Shown in pieces: positions 36,253 to 46,970 of a DNA stretch of 64,000 nt. Positions within the stretch are counted from its first letter, which is position 1. Each line of letters starts with the position of its first letter. The stretch lies in the NCBI GenBank assembly GCA_002900995.3, contig CM035311.1, forward strand, positions 3,224,001 through 3,288,000. The letters are read 5' to 3'. Both the position numbers and the translations under genes were made by a program. The stretch comes from Ganoderma boninense (taxonomy: Eukaryota > Basidiomycota > Agaricomycetes > Polyporales > Polyporaceae). Below the pieces are notes generated by a model that worked only from the letters and a program-made list of their open reading frames with translations, had not been told where the DNA came from and did not search any database.

Positions 36253-36649
36253 GGAGCGCAATCATGTACTAGCTATGGCACCAGGGATTTTACTGAAGAT
36301 CAGCATCGCCCAGCGACGTCGCCAGTGCAATAGTGTATACCACACCTTGTCTGATAATAATGGGCCAGCTCCGATGTCGAGATCGAGTAATACGAGGTAA
36401 TACGTGGGTAGACGAGGGTCCAGGCTCGCTGTGTGCGGACTCCGCGGAGCTGTGCCGCAAGCCGATGCGTGCGAAAATGGGCCGGGACGGCATTCCACGT
36501 GACTCGACGCGCTTGTACTTCCGCCGCGGTTGTCGCGAGGCCCCCGCCCTGATCTCTGCTCGCTCACTCGACCCCCTGCTCCCCGCCCAACCTCGTTCCC
36601 CGCCTCTCACATCCATTCTCGACATTGCGCGTGGCGTAGGATCACGTGC

Positions 36650-37976
36650 ATGGCGGAATCAACACATCCCAGCGCGCTCCCGACCGCGGATCACAAAAGA
36701 CGTAAAGTGGAGGCCGAGGCGGGACATATCAAGGCAGAGCGGGCAAAAGGCGTGGTGACAGACAAGGCGAAGGCAAACTACGTATGTTCGTCGAACGCTA
36801 CGCGTGCAAGCGTCTGGTCATGATTTGCGCACTTTGTCCAGCTCTCTGGCCAGCTGCGCCTCCGGTTGCAGTACGCGAAGCTCAAAGTCGAGCACGGATG
36901 GGTACGGTGATCCATCCATCCTGTTTCTGTCCATGCAGATGGTAATACGCTCGTTACAGCAACGCCAGACGCTCTCCGAGGTCGAGAACCTTTACTTCAG
37001 ACACACCCACCTCACGCGGCCATACCCCGTCATTTCTCCAGGAGGTCGTCGCAATGGCCGTACCTTGTCCTCAAACAGCTTCTCCTTCACCCTCATCCAA
37101 CAAGAAACCCTCCCCTCCTCGAGTTCGCCGACTTTAAATGGGTCAACACCACACTTAAGTGCCCCAGGAAGTGCAGGAACGAGTATAACCTTGCGATCGA
37201 GCAGTAGCTTGACCGCCTCATGTGCGTACTCTCCGCATCCTGACACCCTCCTTCTCCTCAAAGTAGCTTTTACAGCATCCTCTCTCAGCGCAGAATCATC
37301 CGTAGTCCTATCACTACCTGCAACACCGACTCTCAATCACAACCGACTCGCAACCCCGCTCGCCCCCCTCGTCGGCCCCAGCAAAGCCATGACCCGATAT
37401 CCCGTCTCGCGCACCGACTCCTGCGCGACGGTCGTAATGGAGTCAATACCCAGCCTGCACCAGACGCACAGCGCGGCCCTCCACCCCAAGACGCACCAAA
37501 CCCCCGCCTCCACCTCCACACCGCCCGCGTCCTCCAGACGCAGACGCAGACCAGCACCTCGAACAACGCGTTCCACGAGCCCTTCGACCCAATGCAGCCC
37601 ACCGAGCTCGTCGACTCGCAGCTCGCCGCGCTCCGCTCCATCATCACCGCCTCCACGTCATACCCCTCCCCCCGCCGCCCGGCCCCGGCCCCGCGCCCTC
37701 GTCCGCCTCGCCCGCGCCCCCGACGACGACGGCGTCCGCTTCCACCATGGGCACGGGCGCGGGGAGTCCTGGGATGGGCGGGGGCCTGACGTACGACGCG
37801 TTCTGGTCGGCGCACGGCTCCGGGACGAGCTCGTATCGCACCCTGCGCGCTGGTGGCCAGGCGGTGCGTCCGGCTGTCGGTGGGCCGCCGCTGCAGGCGC
37901 ATGCGAGCGCACCGGCTATCATGGCGTCCCCGGCTGGGGACGGTGGGCCTGGGGTGGGACCTGGTTCTGCGAGGTG
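36650..37976 (+). CDS. Unrecognised conserved gene, 3' exons uncertain
   Basis: The first three exons are clear: 36650-36781, 36842-36901 and one starting at 36960. They give MAESTHPSALPTADHKRRKV, then LSGQLRLRLQYAKLKVEHGW, then QRQTLSEVENLYFRH. They join with GTATGT/CAG and GTACGG/CAG splice sites in phase 0. After about 37030 the coding sense moves between frames. A block near 37560-37650 reads NNAFHEPFDPMQPTELVDSQ, and a later one near 37747 reads LTYDAFWSAHGSGTSSYRTL, ending with a TGA at 37974-37976. Extra introns or a single-base shift in the C-run near 37667 would be needed to link them. The N-terminal basic and helical parts suggest a nuclear or complex subunit, but I do not recognise the family. 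Confidence 0.5.
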
Positions 37977-38211
37977 ACCTTTTGAGTGGCGTAGTTCAGC
38001 TTGCTTACGGTAGATCAGCCGGGTGATGTGCATGCTTAGGGAAGTCACTGGGTTTTACTCAAGTGGTGTGTGCATGTCGAATGTCAAGCATTGTTCGTGC
38101 TTCCATCAAAAACTAGACCGACGCCAGTCTCGAGGTGTTACAACCCGAACCATAAAAATGGGCACCAACCCATGCAGTCTTGACGGGTGCCTGTACGTGG
38201 AAAAAATATGG

Positions 38212-38291
38212 GGGCCCAACCGGGAATTGAACCCGGGACCTCGCGCATCTTCAAACCCGAAGCGCGAATCATACTACTAGACCATTGGGCC
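38212..38291 (-). tRNA. tRNA-Pro(CGG) with an 8-nt intron
   Basis: On the minus strand, 5' GGCCCAA (from 38291) pairs with TTGGGCC near 38213, with a C discriminator at 38212. The D arm is GGTCTAGTAGTATGATT, the anticodon stem is CGCGC/GCGCG around the loop TTCGGG-T (anticodon CGG), and the T arm is CCCGGGTTCAATTCCCGG. Eight extra bases (TTTGAAGA) sit directly after the base 3' of the anticodon, the normal place for a nuclear tRNA intron. The mature length is 72 nt. No CCA is encoded, as expected in a eukaryote. It lies head-to-head with the phosducin-like gene. Confidence 0.92.
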
Positions 38292-38452
38292 GGTGCTCGA
38301 GTACATCACTGTTTAATTGATATCCTGGTGGTGCTCTCACCGTCTTTGCAGTGCGTACTTGGACGCGGCTTGTACCGTTTTCCCCACCACCATCTGGCCA
38401 CCATCTCCACAGATCTCAGCCTAAGTCAACCTCCTCCCTTCAACCCCACACC

Positions 38453-39868
38453 ATGGTGCGTCTCATCCCACCTATGTCTGAACCCACACACTAATAATCT
38501 CTTAACCCCACCCCCACCCCTGCAGTACGGCGACATCGAGGACCTCGTCCTCTCCGGGAAGCTCTTCGCCCCGCCCTCGCGCTCGTCCTCCCCCGTCCGC
38601 CCCCGCTCCCCCTCCTCGCCCGCCCTCACCCCCTGCGGAGGCATGGCACCCCGAGGCGGACGACTTCGCGTACGACTCGGACGCGGAGCGGCGCGCAGAG
38701 GTCGAGGCGCACCTCGCGTCGCAGCAGCCGCGCGAGTCCATGTCGATCGGCATGGGCCCCGGGCGCACGGGCGTGAAGGGCGTGATCCGCGACCGCCGCG
38801 AGGCGGAGGCGGCCGCGCGCGCGAAGAGGGCGGAGGAGGTCCGCGAGATGAACCGCGCGATGGAGAAGGCGAGCTTGGGCGGGAAGACGTGGGCCGAGGA
38901 GGAGCGCGAGCGCAGGGCGGCGGAGGCGCGGGCGGAGGGGGCGGGCACGGGCACGGGAAAAGGGACGGCGAAGGGGGCGAGGAACGGGCGGTATGGGCAC
39001 CTGAGGGAGGTCGGCGTGCGGAGCTATGTGCAGGCGGTGGAGGAGGACCGGAGTGTTTGGGTGGTTGTGCATATATACGACCCGGTGCGTGGCCTTCGTC
39101 TCGTCTCCCGCATTTCCGCCATGTTGCGCCTCTCCCCGCCCCCCCTTCCCCCCCACACGCCATCTGATCGGCTTTGCATCTGTTCTTGATTACCGATTAC
39201 CGTTTCGTTCTGCTCTGCGTTGTCCGTCTTGCTGATGCGCATATACCCCAGTCCTTGGATAGGTGTGCGAGCGTGGACGATGCCCTGACCCGCCTCGCGC
39301 GGACGTACCCACATACCAAATTCCTCCGTGTCCGTGCTGGCGCCATCGGCTTCGCCTCCAGCCAGGGGGGCTCGAAACCCAGCCTCATCAACGCGTCTTC
39401 GTCGAAATCATATTCCCGCGGCCCGTCCCTCGGAGCGGCCCCAAAACGGTCGCGCATACAGGAGAAGGACGAGGATGGGCTCTTCGATGATGACGATGAC
39501 GAGGGGGACGAGAAGGCGAGCGACGGCGACGAGGACGACAAGGACGACGAACAGTGGGAGGACGACGCGGTCGACACCGACGTCCTCCCGACGATCCTCG
39601 TCTACCGCGGCGGCGACCTCGTGCACTCGTGGGTGCGTGTGGACTGGGAGGCCAAGCAGGGCATCGAGGATCTGCTCAAACGGTGCGTCCCCTTCCCCAC
39701 CAACGTCTTGGTTTTTGGTTTTGATGCGCATATAACCACCCTAGCCACAACATCCTGACGTCGCCCCGGCACTTCGGCGGCACGAGCGGGAACATCAACC
39801 TGTCCGACGACGAGTTCAGCGACGACGGAGAGGAGCTCGTGTTTGGCAACAGCGACGACGAGCGATAG
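38453..39868 (+). CDS. Phosducin-like protein (thioredoxin fold)
   Basis: Exon 1 appears to hold only the ATG (38453-38455), followed by an intron to 38525. Exon 2 starts YGDIEDLVLSGKLF. Further exons are 39252-39682 and 39745-39868. The middle carries RQSIGMGP-like GMGPGRTGVKGVIRDRREAE, a long charged helix, then the thioredoxin-like domain (SVWVVVHIYDP, PHTKFLRVRAGAIGF, DTDVLPTILVYRGGDLV). The end is acidic (DDEFSDDGEEL). Phosducin-like proteins bind G-beta-gamma and the CCT chaperonin and help assemble G-protein beta subunits in the cytosol. The reading frame breaks inside exon 2 near a C5 run (38629-38633). Either one base is extra (giving about 371 aa) or a 46-nt intron (38595-38640, weak GTCCGC donor, CTCAC branch) is removed. 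An acidic insert of Asp/Glu repeats interrupts the domain. Confidence 0.8.
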
Positions 39869-40374
39869 TCTCTGAATCTATTTCACTCCCCCCGGGGCAT
39901 CGGGGCTAAACGTTGTAGCATATATAAAAGGCACTGACGAGCATCAGAATAGACGCATAACATCTGGGTTCTATGTCTAGGTACGCCGAGCTCGAAGATC
40001 GAGGAGAAAGAAACGTTTTAGCAGTGGTTGTTGGGGCCAGTACTGTGGATTGCTGGTTACACAGCGGCAGTCGATTGTGTGGTTACGGACTGCGCGCCCT
40101 TATTGCGCACAACGCCCGTTGTTGGGAACCTTGTGCCCACTGCTGACCACAAAAGCACCTGCATTGCAGATTACGCGCGCATTCGGGTGGCGGAGACTGG
40201 TGAGTGCCACTCAGTCTAGACATAAATCGATCGTGCTGCAAAAGAGCCCTCACACCTTTTTCGCTCTTTCAGCCATCGCCACGACCAACGGTTCTGAATC
40301 TTCTCGGCAAAACCCAGGGTAAGCATCTCCCACAGTGGCGTCCGCCCGCGCACCGCTCAGATACGAATCGGAGG

Positions 40375-40960
40375 ATGGCGGTTCCAGAACTGAACAGAGA
40401 TGTCCTGACCATGATCTTCGACTTTCTGACCGACGTATGTCGTACCAGACCTCCTCGCCATCTCCCTCACCTGCTCCTCCTTTCGCCCTCTTGCGATCCG
40501 GCGATTGCTTTCTGTGCATCCCGTCCATATAACAGGGGGCGAATGTATACGTCGATTCCATGCCTTTCTTTTCGCCGACGCACCTGCCCGTGCCCGTGCG
40601 CCACTCCTCCGCGAGGTCAAGACTCAACATCGATATGCGCTGCCTTCACCACCAGGTCCCACCCCAGCCCGGCGGCGTATCTCTTCTCATCGACATCCTC
40701 ACCTCGTGCAAACGCCTCGAACGTATCTCGTTCTCTCGCGTAAAGGGCTTGGACTTCAGTCAGTTAGCGGAGGACCCGGCCGTCATCGATGCGATCGCGT
40801 CCGTCCAACTTGGCCTGTGTTCGCTCACCATCGAGGCGTCGCCTGTCGTTGCCCTCACGCTCCTCCGCAAGGTCTGCGCGCCCTTGCGCACGCTCGGCCT
40901 CTGTTGCGTCTGCCACCCCCTGGCGGACGACACCTTCATCTGGCACCCGGCAGCGTTCCA
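40375..40960 (+). pseudogene. F-box-type gene 1, broken
   Basis: The start MAVPELNRDVLTMIFDFLTD is the F-box helix found in its three neighbours. Just after it, an insertion of about 7 bases (around 40437-40445) against copy 3 throws the frame. The continuation (LLAISLTCSSFRPLAIRRLL, then RRFHAFLFADAPARA) lies in another frame, and a further shift precedes GVSLLIDILTSCKRLERIS. The match ends near 40960 at WHPAAFQDQ, so the C-terminal half is gone and other DNA follows. The promoter region (40168-40330) is shared with copy 3 (43440-43620). Confidence 0.8.
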
Positions 40961-40974
40961 GGATCAGAGAAACT

Positions 40975-41070
40975 TCGGACGAGGAGAAGTTCTTCAACGA
41001 CGAGGATGATAAACCATGGGAGGACACGATCGACACCGTCGATATCCTCCCGTCTCCCGCATTGGCGTCC
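40975..41070 (+). pseudogene. Phosducin-like gene fragment fused to the F-box relic
   Basis: About 95 nt matching the region of the phosducin-like gene around 39520-39590: acidic codons, then TGGGAGGACAC...TCGACACC...ATCCTCCCG, read as DEDDKPWEDTIDTVDILPS beside DEDDKDDEQWEDD...DTDVLPT. It joins the broken end of F-box copy 1 directly and encodes no complete domain. It is probably a product of illegitimate recombination. Confidence 0.6.
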
Positions 41071-41314
41071 TTGGCCATTCGTGCCGTTGTTCCTGAGCCA
41101 TAATGTTAGCTGAACAGTGCACCGAATGGCTGCGCCTCGTGGTATCAGATCGATGAGGCCACAGAAACGAGCGCTCGCGTCTTCAACACGGACAACGATC
41201 TACACGGGTGGCTAGCCTCCAGGTCACTGGTTCCGAAACTTTTCTGCAAGCGGAGAGTAGGCACATTGTCTGAGATCATTCCTCAGGATTTGCTAATTAG
41301 TTACGAATCGCAGG

Positions 41315-43187
41315 ATGGCGGTTCCGGAATTGAACGAAGATGTCGTCGCTATTATCTGCGACTTCCTCATCAACGTCCGGGATGTCTGCGCCCTCTCCCT
41401 CACCTGCTCCTCCTTTTGCCCTCTCGCGGTCAAACGGTTGCTTTCCATATGTCCCGTTCATGTCACAGGGGGCGCGTCTATACAATTCCTGCACGCCTTC
41501 ATTTTCGCTGATGCGCCAGCCCGTGCTCCGTTCATCCGCGCTCTCGGCATCGAAAAGGGACCAATGGGGAACCGCCTTAAGCTCCCTCCCCATCCTGGTG
41601 ATGCTGCCCTTCTCATCCACATCTTGACCTCATGCCAGCATCTTGAACATATCTCAATCTGCCACTCTCCCTCCGGCCCCTCACCCCTGCTCGCTAATGA
41701 ACCTGGCGTCATTGATGTGATTGCGTCTATGCAGAACCTGCGCTCGCTGTCCGTTTGCGGGACGTCCATAGCTGCTGTCAGCCTCGTCTCCAAGATCTGC
41801 GCCCGATTGCGCAAGCTTAACTTGTGGGGGCACCTATCATCACGCCTCTGAGCCCCAGTTTTGTTGGTATCCAGCAGCATTCCGGAACTCCTTCTCCCAT
41901 CTGGGTCAAACACTCCAGGAGTTCAGTATCGGGGACTTGTTCGTAGACCCTAGGATAATCCAGGAGCTGCACTGGGAAGACTTCGACCGTCCTGCGCCCC
42001 CATTGTCCTCCCGGCAACAGTATCCCGCGGTGCGTTCGCTCTCTGGGAGTTGCCTCTTGGGGCGGCTGTTGCTCGAGCCCCTGCAACACCTCTTCCCTGC
42101 TCGCGACGGCACACTCCCATTGGACACAGCCAACTTGCGCTGCCCCGAGGACACCTTTCCCGAAACGCGGGCACTCAACTTGGGCATACAAGAGCTCAGC
42201 AAGGGTAACGGTTCCCGCCCGGGGTGCGGATGGGCGAGGGCGAAGCTCGATCGTGTCGTCTGCGAAGCTGCGTTGTTTTACATCCTCGCCCTGCGCTGCC
42301 CTATCCGCCTCGTCGTCACCAACGGCATTCGCTCGACTCGTTTTCCCGACCTTGAGCGAGATTGGCTCGCATTTTCTCTGCGCGAGAACGCAGTGCCTGG
42401 CCTGGCATTGGGCATCCAGCTCAAAGACGAGCTCGTGGAGCTCAGCGGGCTGTTCGGGCCTGAGATGGGGGCCACTCTAACCCATCTCGCGCTGACATTT
42501 GAGACCGAGCCAAGGGACAGTTGGCCCGACCCACCGATACTACGGGTGGGCTTTCGCTGGGCCGAGCTTCTGGTATGTGTCTTACGCCGAAACTACATTG
42601 CTTCAGTCACTGATAATGTATCGACCGTGCACTGTACGTACTCCATGGCAGGACAAGCTGCGCTCGTCGCTCGAGCCGTTGCACAGGCCCGCCCATCTGC
42701 GCATCATCATCCACTCCAAGAGCATATTTTCTGCGAACTCAGATATATTCATAGTACCTCTCACGCCCACGGATGAGCTCCGCCGCGCGGTCCACCCAGG
42801 TGTCTTCGACTTTCAAGGGATCGCAGCGTCGCTCGCCCGACCCTTTCACTCGCTGCAAGTCCTCTTCCTCACCACTTGTGGCAGCTACGTTTTCTCAGAG
42901 GAGGACAGGGACCCGATGACAAAGGAATTTCCTGATCCTGGTGTCATGAAATGGGCCGTCTCCAGAGCCTGGAGCTTTGCAAAGCCCAATCGCGACAGGA
43001 CGCAGGACGAAGAGCCGACCCTTGTGAGCATGCAAGATGAAGTGGCTGAGGATATCATACAGAGGGAAGAATTCATTCTTCCGGATGAATCATTCGAGGT
43101 CAGTCTGAATCTGTGTCATCATGCATACGAAATGTGATACTCAGCGTGACGTAGAAGTGGTTCGACTTGACCCCATACGTGTACTAA
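41315..43187 (+). CDS. F-box-type gene 2, one frame break
   Basis: Three exons by comparison with copy 3: 41315-42572, 42652-43098 and 43155-43187. The F-box MAVPELNEDVVAIICDFL is followed by DVCALSLTCSSFCPLAVKRL and then loosely repeated leucine-rich segments (LEHIS, LRSLSVCGTS, LRKLNLWG), a type of substrate-binding solenoid. The frame breaks at a G5 run (41826-41830). Removing one G restores the frame through HHASEPQFCWYPAAF, and the rest reads without a stop to a TAA at 43185-43187 (end KWFDLTPYVY). It is therefore either a very young pseudogene or a gene with an assembly error. As an F-box protein it would link targets to an SCF ubiquitin ligase through Skp1. Confidence 0.7.
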
Positions 43188-43670
43188 CGCCGCATACCGT
43201 ATGCGACACCCTCGGGCCGTAAGTGTACAATAATTCGTTGGATCAGCACCGGACCGGGGCCATCCTATTGTCGCATTCGCCGAGTATTGTGGCTTCTAGT
43301 TATAAAACGACCACGGTGGATTGCAGGGTTCGCCAGCGGCCGGTTATCAAATCCTTGCTGTGATTGTGCTTAATTTGATGATATATTGTCCATTAACTTG
43401 TGGAGATACAGTTAATGTTAGTTTTCAGAGAGGTCGTAGATTACGCACGCATTCAGAATGCATATGGTAGCCTGTACTTAGGGTGCTCACTGGTCAGCGC
43501 TCGAATCACTGAAACCTCCCATCAGATCGATCGTGCTGCGAGAGCGCGCACAGCATTCACTCTTTCAACGACCACCACGACCGAGAACACTGAACATTCT
43601 CTCCAACATCGAATGCAAGTGTCCGTTCGTATTTTGACATCCAATATACTACTCAGACAGGATCCACAGA

Positions 43671-45488
43671 ATGGCTGTTCCAGTACTGAATGAAGACGTC
43701 CTGGCCATCGTCTGCAACTTCCTTCCCGAAGTATCAGACGTCCTTGCCGTCTCCCTCACCTGCGCCTCCTTCCGCCCTCTCGCAATCAGACGGCTGATTT
43801 CCATATTTCCTGTGTTGCTGAACCGGGGTGCATCTATACGCCGATTCCACACCTTCCTTTTCGCTGATGTGCCAGCCCGTGCACCGCTCATCCACTCCCT
43901 CTACATTGAGAACGGGCCATTCCATCATCCACCCCAATCCGGTGATGCAGCTCTTCTCGTAGACATCGTCACCGCGTGTCCCCACCTTGAACACGTCACA
44001 TTCAGACATCTGCCCCAGATTACCGGAGACCCAGGCGTCGTCGACGCAATCGCGTCCATTCCAAGCCTCCGCTCGCTCTCCATCTCGAGCACCGCTGCGG
44101 ATGCACTGGCCCTCGTCCGCAAGGTCCGCGCTCCTCTGCGCATCCTCGGCCTCTGGTGCTTCTACACGGACGACTCACAGGACGACTCACAAGGCGAGTT
44201 CAATTGGTACCCGACGGCGTTCCAAGACTCTCTCGTCCACCTGGCGCCATCGCTCGAGGAGCTTGGTTTCCACCAGTTGGTCGTCGACCCAGAGAAAATT
44301 CGGGAGTTGCAAGAGTCCGAGGAGCCTGCCCCGCCCTTCTCCTGCTGGACGCAGTACCCTGCTGTGCGCTCGCTCTCCGTAAATTACCTCATGGGAAGGC
44401 TGCTACTCGAGCCCCTGCAACACCTCTTTCCAGCGCTTGACCGTACGCTCTCGGTGGGCCATATCGACTCTGACTACCCCGAGCATACCTTCGCCGTTAT
44501 GCGGGCTGCCAACCAGCGCGCACAAGAGAACGACAATATCCACAGCAACGGCTCGCACTCCGGTACATGGGGGAGGCTCCACCATGTCATTTGTACCCCA
44601 CCGGCGTTCTACATCCTCGGCCTGCGTTGCCCCATCCGGTCCGCCACACTCGATGGTGGCGTCGACGAGTACTACGACTCTGGGGCTGTGCAACGCTGCG
44701 CCGCTGTGTCTCTGAGCGCAAACCCCGTTCCGCGCCTGAATTTGTGCCTCACGCTGTACGACGGGCTCGGGGCACTCGACGTGTTGCCCCCATCCGAGAT
44801 GGGTGGCACGCTGACCCACCTCACACTTGCGCTGGATGCTGCCGGTGATTGGCCGCCACCAGCGCCTTTTGGCTGGAACGAGCTGTTGGTGAGTGCTTGC
44901 GTTGCCGTTTGAATCAACGCCGCATTGATCATGGGCTGACCATGGCCCGTTGTGCAACATCCACAGAATAAGATCTTGGCTTCCCTCCGGCCACTGCACA
45001 AGCTCGCCTACCTCCGCATCGTCTTCCACTCGCAAAGTCCGCAGAACAGGGAGTCATACGCCCACATATGGGTACCCCTCCCGGGATCGCTCACTCTTCA
45101 TCCGTCTGCGTTCGACTTTCCGGGGACCGCAGCATCACTCGTGCAGTCGGTCCGGTCCCTCCAGTTCCTCTTTCTCACGACTTGCGGGTACTTCATGCGC
45201 CTCATGGACGTGGGGGGCGTGGCTCCCATGCGGTTTGATGCGCATAGGTGGTGCGTCTCTCGGGCCTGGAGCGTTTCAGCATCCAATGCAAATGCGGACG
45301 GTGAGCAGGATGGAGACCGAATGCATGTGGAGCTACGGGACGAAGTCGCTAAGGCGATCATTCAGAGGGAGGAGCTAATTCTTCCGGACGCGTACAAGGT
45401 CAGCATGGGTCTTCGTTGTGTGCACAAGCCGACACTGAGCATGCCAGTGCCACAGGTGTGGTTCACGCACATTGTAGCCTCAGACTAG
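43671..45488 (+). CDS. F-box-type protein, intact copy 3
   Basis: Three exons: 43671-44888, 44967-45398 and 45456-45488; 560 aa. The last intron is short and a multiple of three, so it could be read through, but the equivalent in copy 2 contains a stop, which supports splicing; the last exon is 33 nt in both. The N-terminal MAVPVLNEDVLAIVCNFL and VLAVSLTCASFRPLAIRRL form the F-box. The rest is leucine-rich (LEHVTF, LRSLSISS, LRILGLW, LTHLTLAL, LRIVFHS, LQFLFLTT), ending VWFTHIVASD. F-box proteins recruit targets to SCF ubiquitin ligases; agaricomycetes have hundreds of such genes with unknown targets. This is the only clearly intact member of the array. Confidence 0.82.
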
Positions 45489-45847
45489 CCTAGACTGCAG
45501 CTTTCGCCTGGCGGCTGTCTTTCTATGGTGCCTGATTCAGAGTCAGCAGGCTTCGTGATTTCGTTCAGAACAATGCGACCGGGCTTCCTTTCTGCTTCCC
45601 ATTCCGCAGGCTGTTAGGGGGGATAGAGGGATCGAGTCTTCTTCTCAGGTTTGATGTTGTGATGCGAATCACTATGCTCCGTGATATAAGATCGATGAAC
45701 AAGAAAACAAACGCTCCCATACCTCATCCAGTCCGTGGTCTACACGACTCGCAAGGTGCTGAGCATCCTCCAGTGCAGATTCACCGTAAGTACCTCGTTC
45801 AATATGCCATCTTCCTCAGTATCTGCTAATTCCGTGGGAGGTGCAGA

Positions 45848-46970
45848 ATGACTATTCTGGAACTCAGTGAAGATGTCGTGGCTACGATCTGCATGAGTCT
45901 CACCAACATCTCGGACGTCTGTGCCCTCTCTCTCACCTGCTCCTCCTTTCGCCCTGTCGCCGTCAAACGCCTGATTTTCATACGCCCAATTCATCTCACA
46001 GGGGGCGCATCTATACACGGATTTCACGCTTTCGTCTTCGCCGATGAGTCTGCCCGTGCACCGCTGATCCACGCGCTCGGTATAGAGACCGGCCAATATG
46101 GTCGCCTTCTCCCGCCCCAGCCTGGTGATGCTGCCCTTCTCATCGACATCCTAGCCTCATGCCGACATCTCAAGCGCATCTCACTCCGCCAGTGCATACC
46201 CTCCTCTCCCATGCTCACTAGCGACTCTGGCGTCGTCGATGCGGTTGCCTCTCTACCGGACCTTCGCTCGCTCTCAATCGAAAGCACGTATGCGGTTGCC
46301 GTCAGCCTCATCTCCAATATCCGTGGTCCTTTGCGCCAACTTGACCTTTCCTTTTTTCAAACTCCCGGCTCGGAGGGCGAGTTTTCGTGGTACCCGGCCG
46401 CGTTCCGGGGCTTCCTCTCCCGCCTGGCGCTGACGCTCCAGGAGCTCAGCTTCCGCTTCTTTTTCGTAGACCTGGATATGGTACAGAATCTACACCAGCA
46501 AGAATTCGATTGCCCTGCGCCCCCTTTATCCTCCTGGCAATAGTATTCCGCTGTGCGCTCCATTTCCATCAAGTGCCTCACAGGGAGACTGTTGCTCGAG
46601 CCCCTGCAACACCTCTTCCCAGCTCTCGACGGCACTCTCGCGGTGGGCATGGCTGACATGCACAGCCCCGAGAACACCTTCCCCCATGCGCGAGCTCTCA
46701 ACCAGCGCGTACAAGACGTCAACAAACGCGACGGCTCAGCGTGCGGGTGGACAGAGCTCGACCGCGTCGACTGCGGACCTGCAACGTTCTACATCCTCGC
46801 TCTGCGCTGTCCCATCCGCTTCGCCATAATCAACGGCATCTACGGGATGCACGCGCCCGAACTTATGTATTGGAGTGCTAGGTACTCTATTTATGTGTAC
46901 AGTATCTATAGCAGTATACCAGCGTCTCGGGCTGGAGCTATTTACTCAGTATCGAATACCAGTCCCTAGC
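45848..46970 (+). pseudogene. F-box-type gene 4, nonsense and truncated
   Basis: Starts MTILELSEDVVATICMSL and follows copies 2 and 3 closely, but codon 232 is TAG (46541-46543) where copy 2 has the CAG of its RQQYPAVRS segment. Past that stop the same frame stays homologous (LLLEPLQHLFPALDGTL, FYILALRCPIRFAIINGI) until about 46860. Homology then ends in unrelated AT-richer sequence, so the C-terminal third including the last two exons is missing. Its upstream region (45680-45780) is like that of copy 2. Confidence 0.85.

Noticed and set aside
38426..39163. 245-codon Pro/Arg-rich minus-strand frame
   Set aside because: Antisense of the phosducin-like exon, produced by its GC codon bias.
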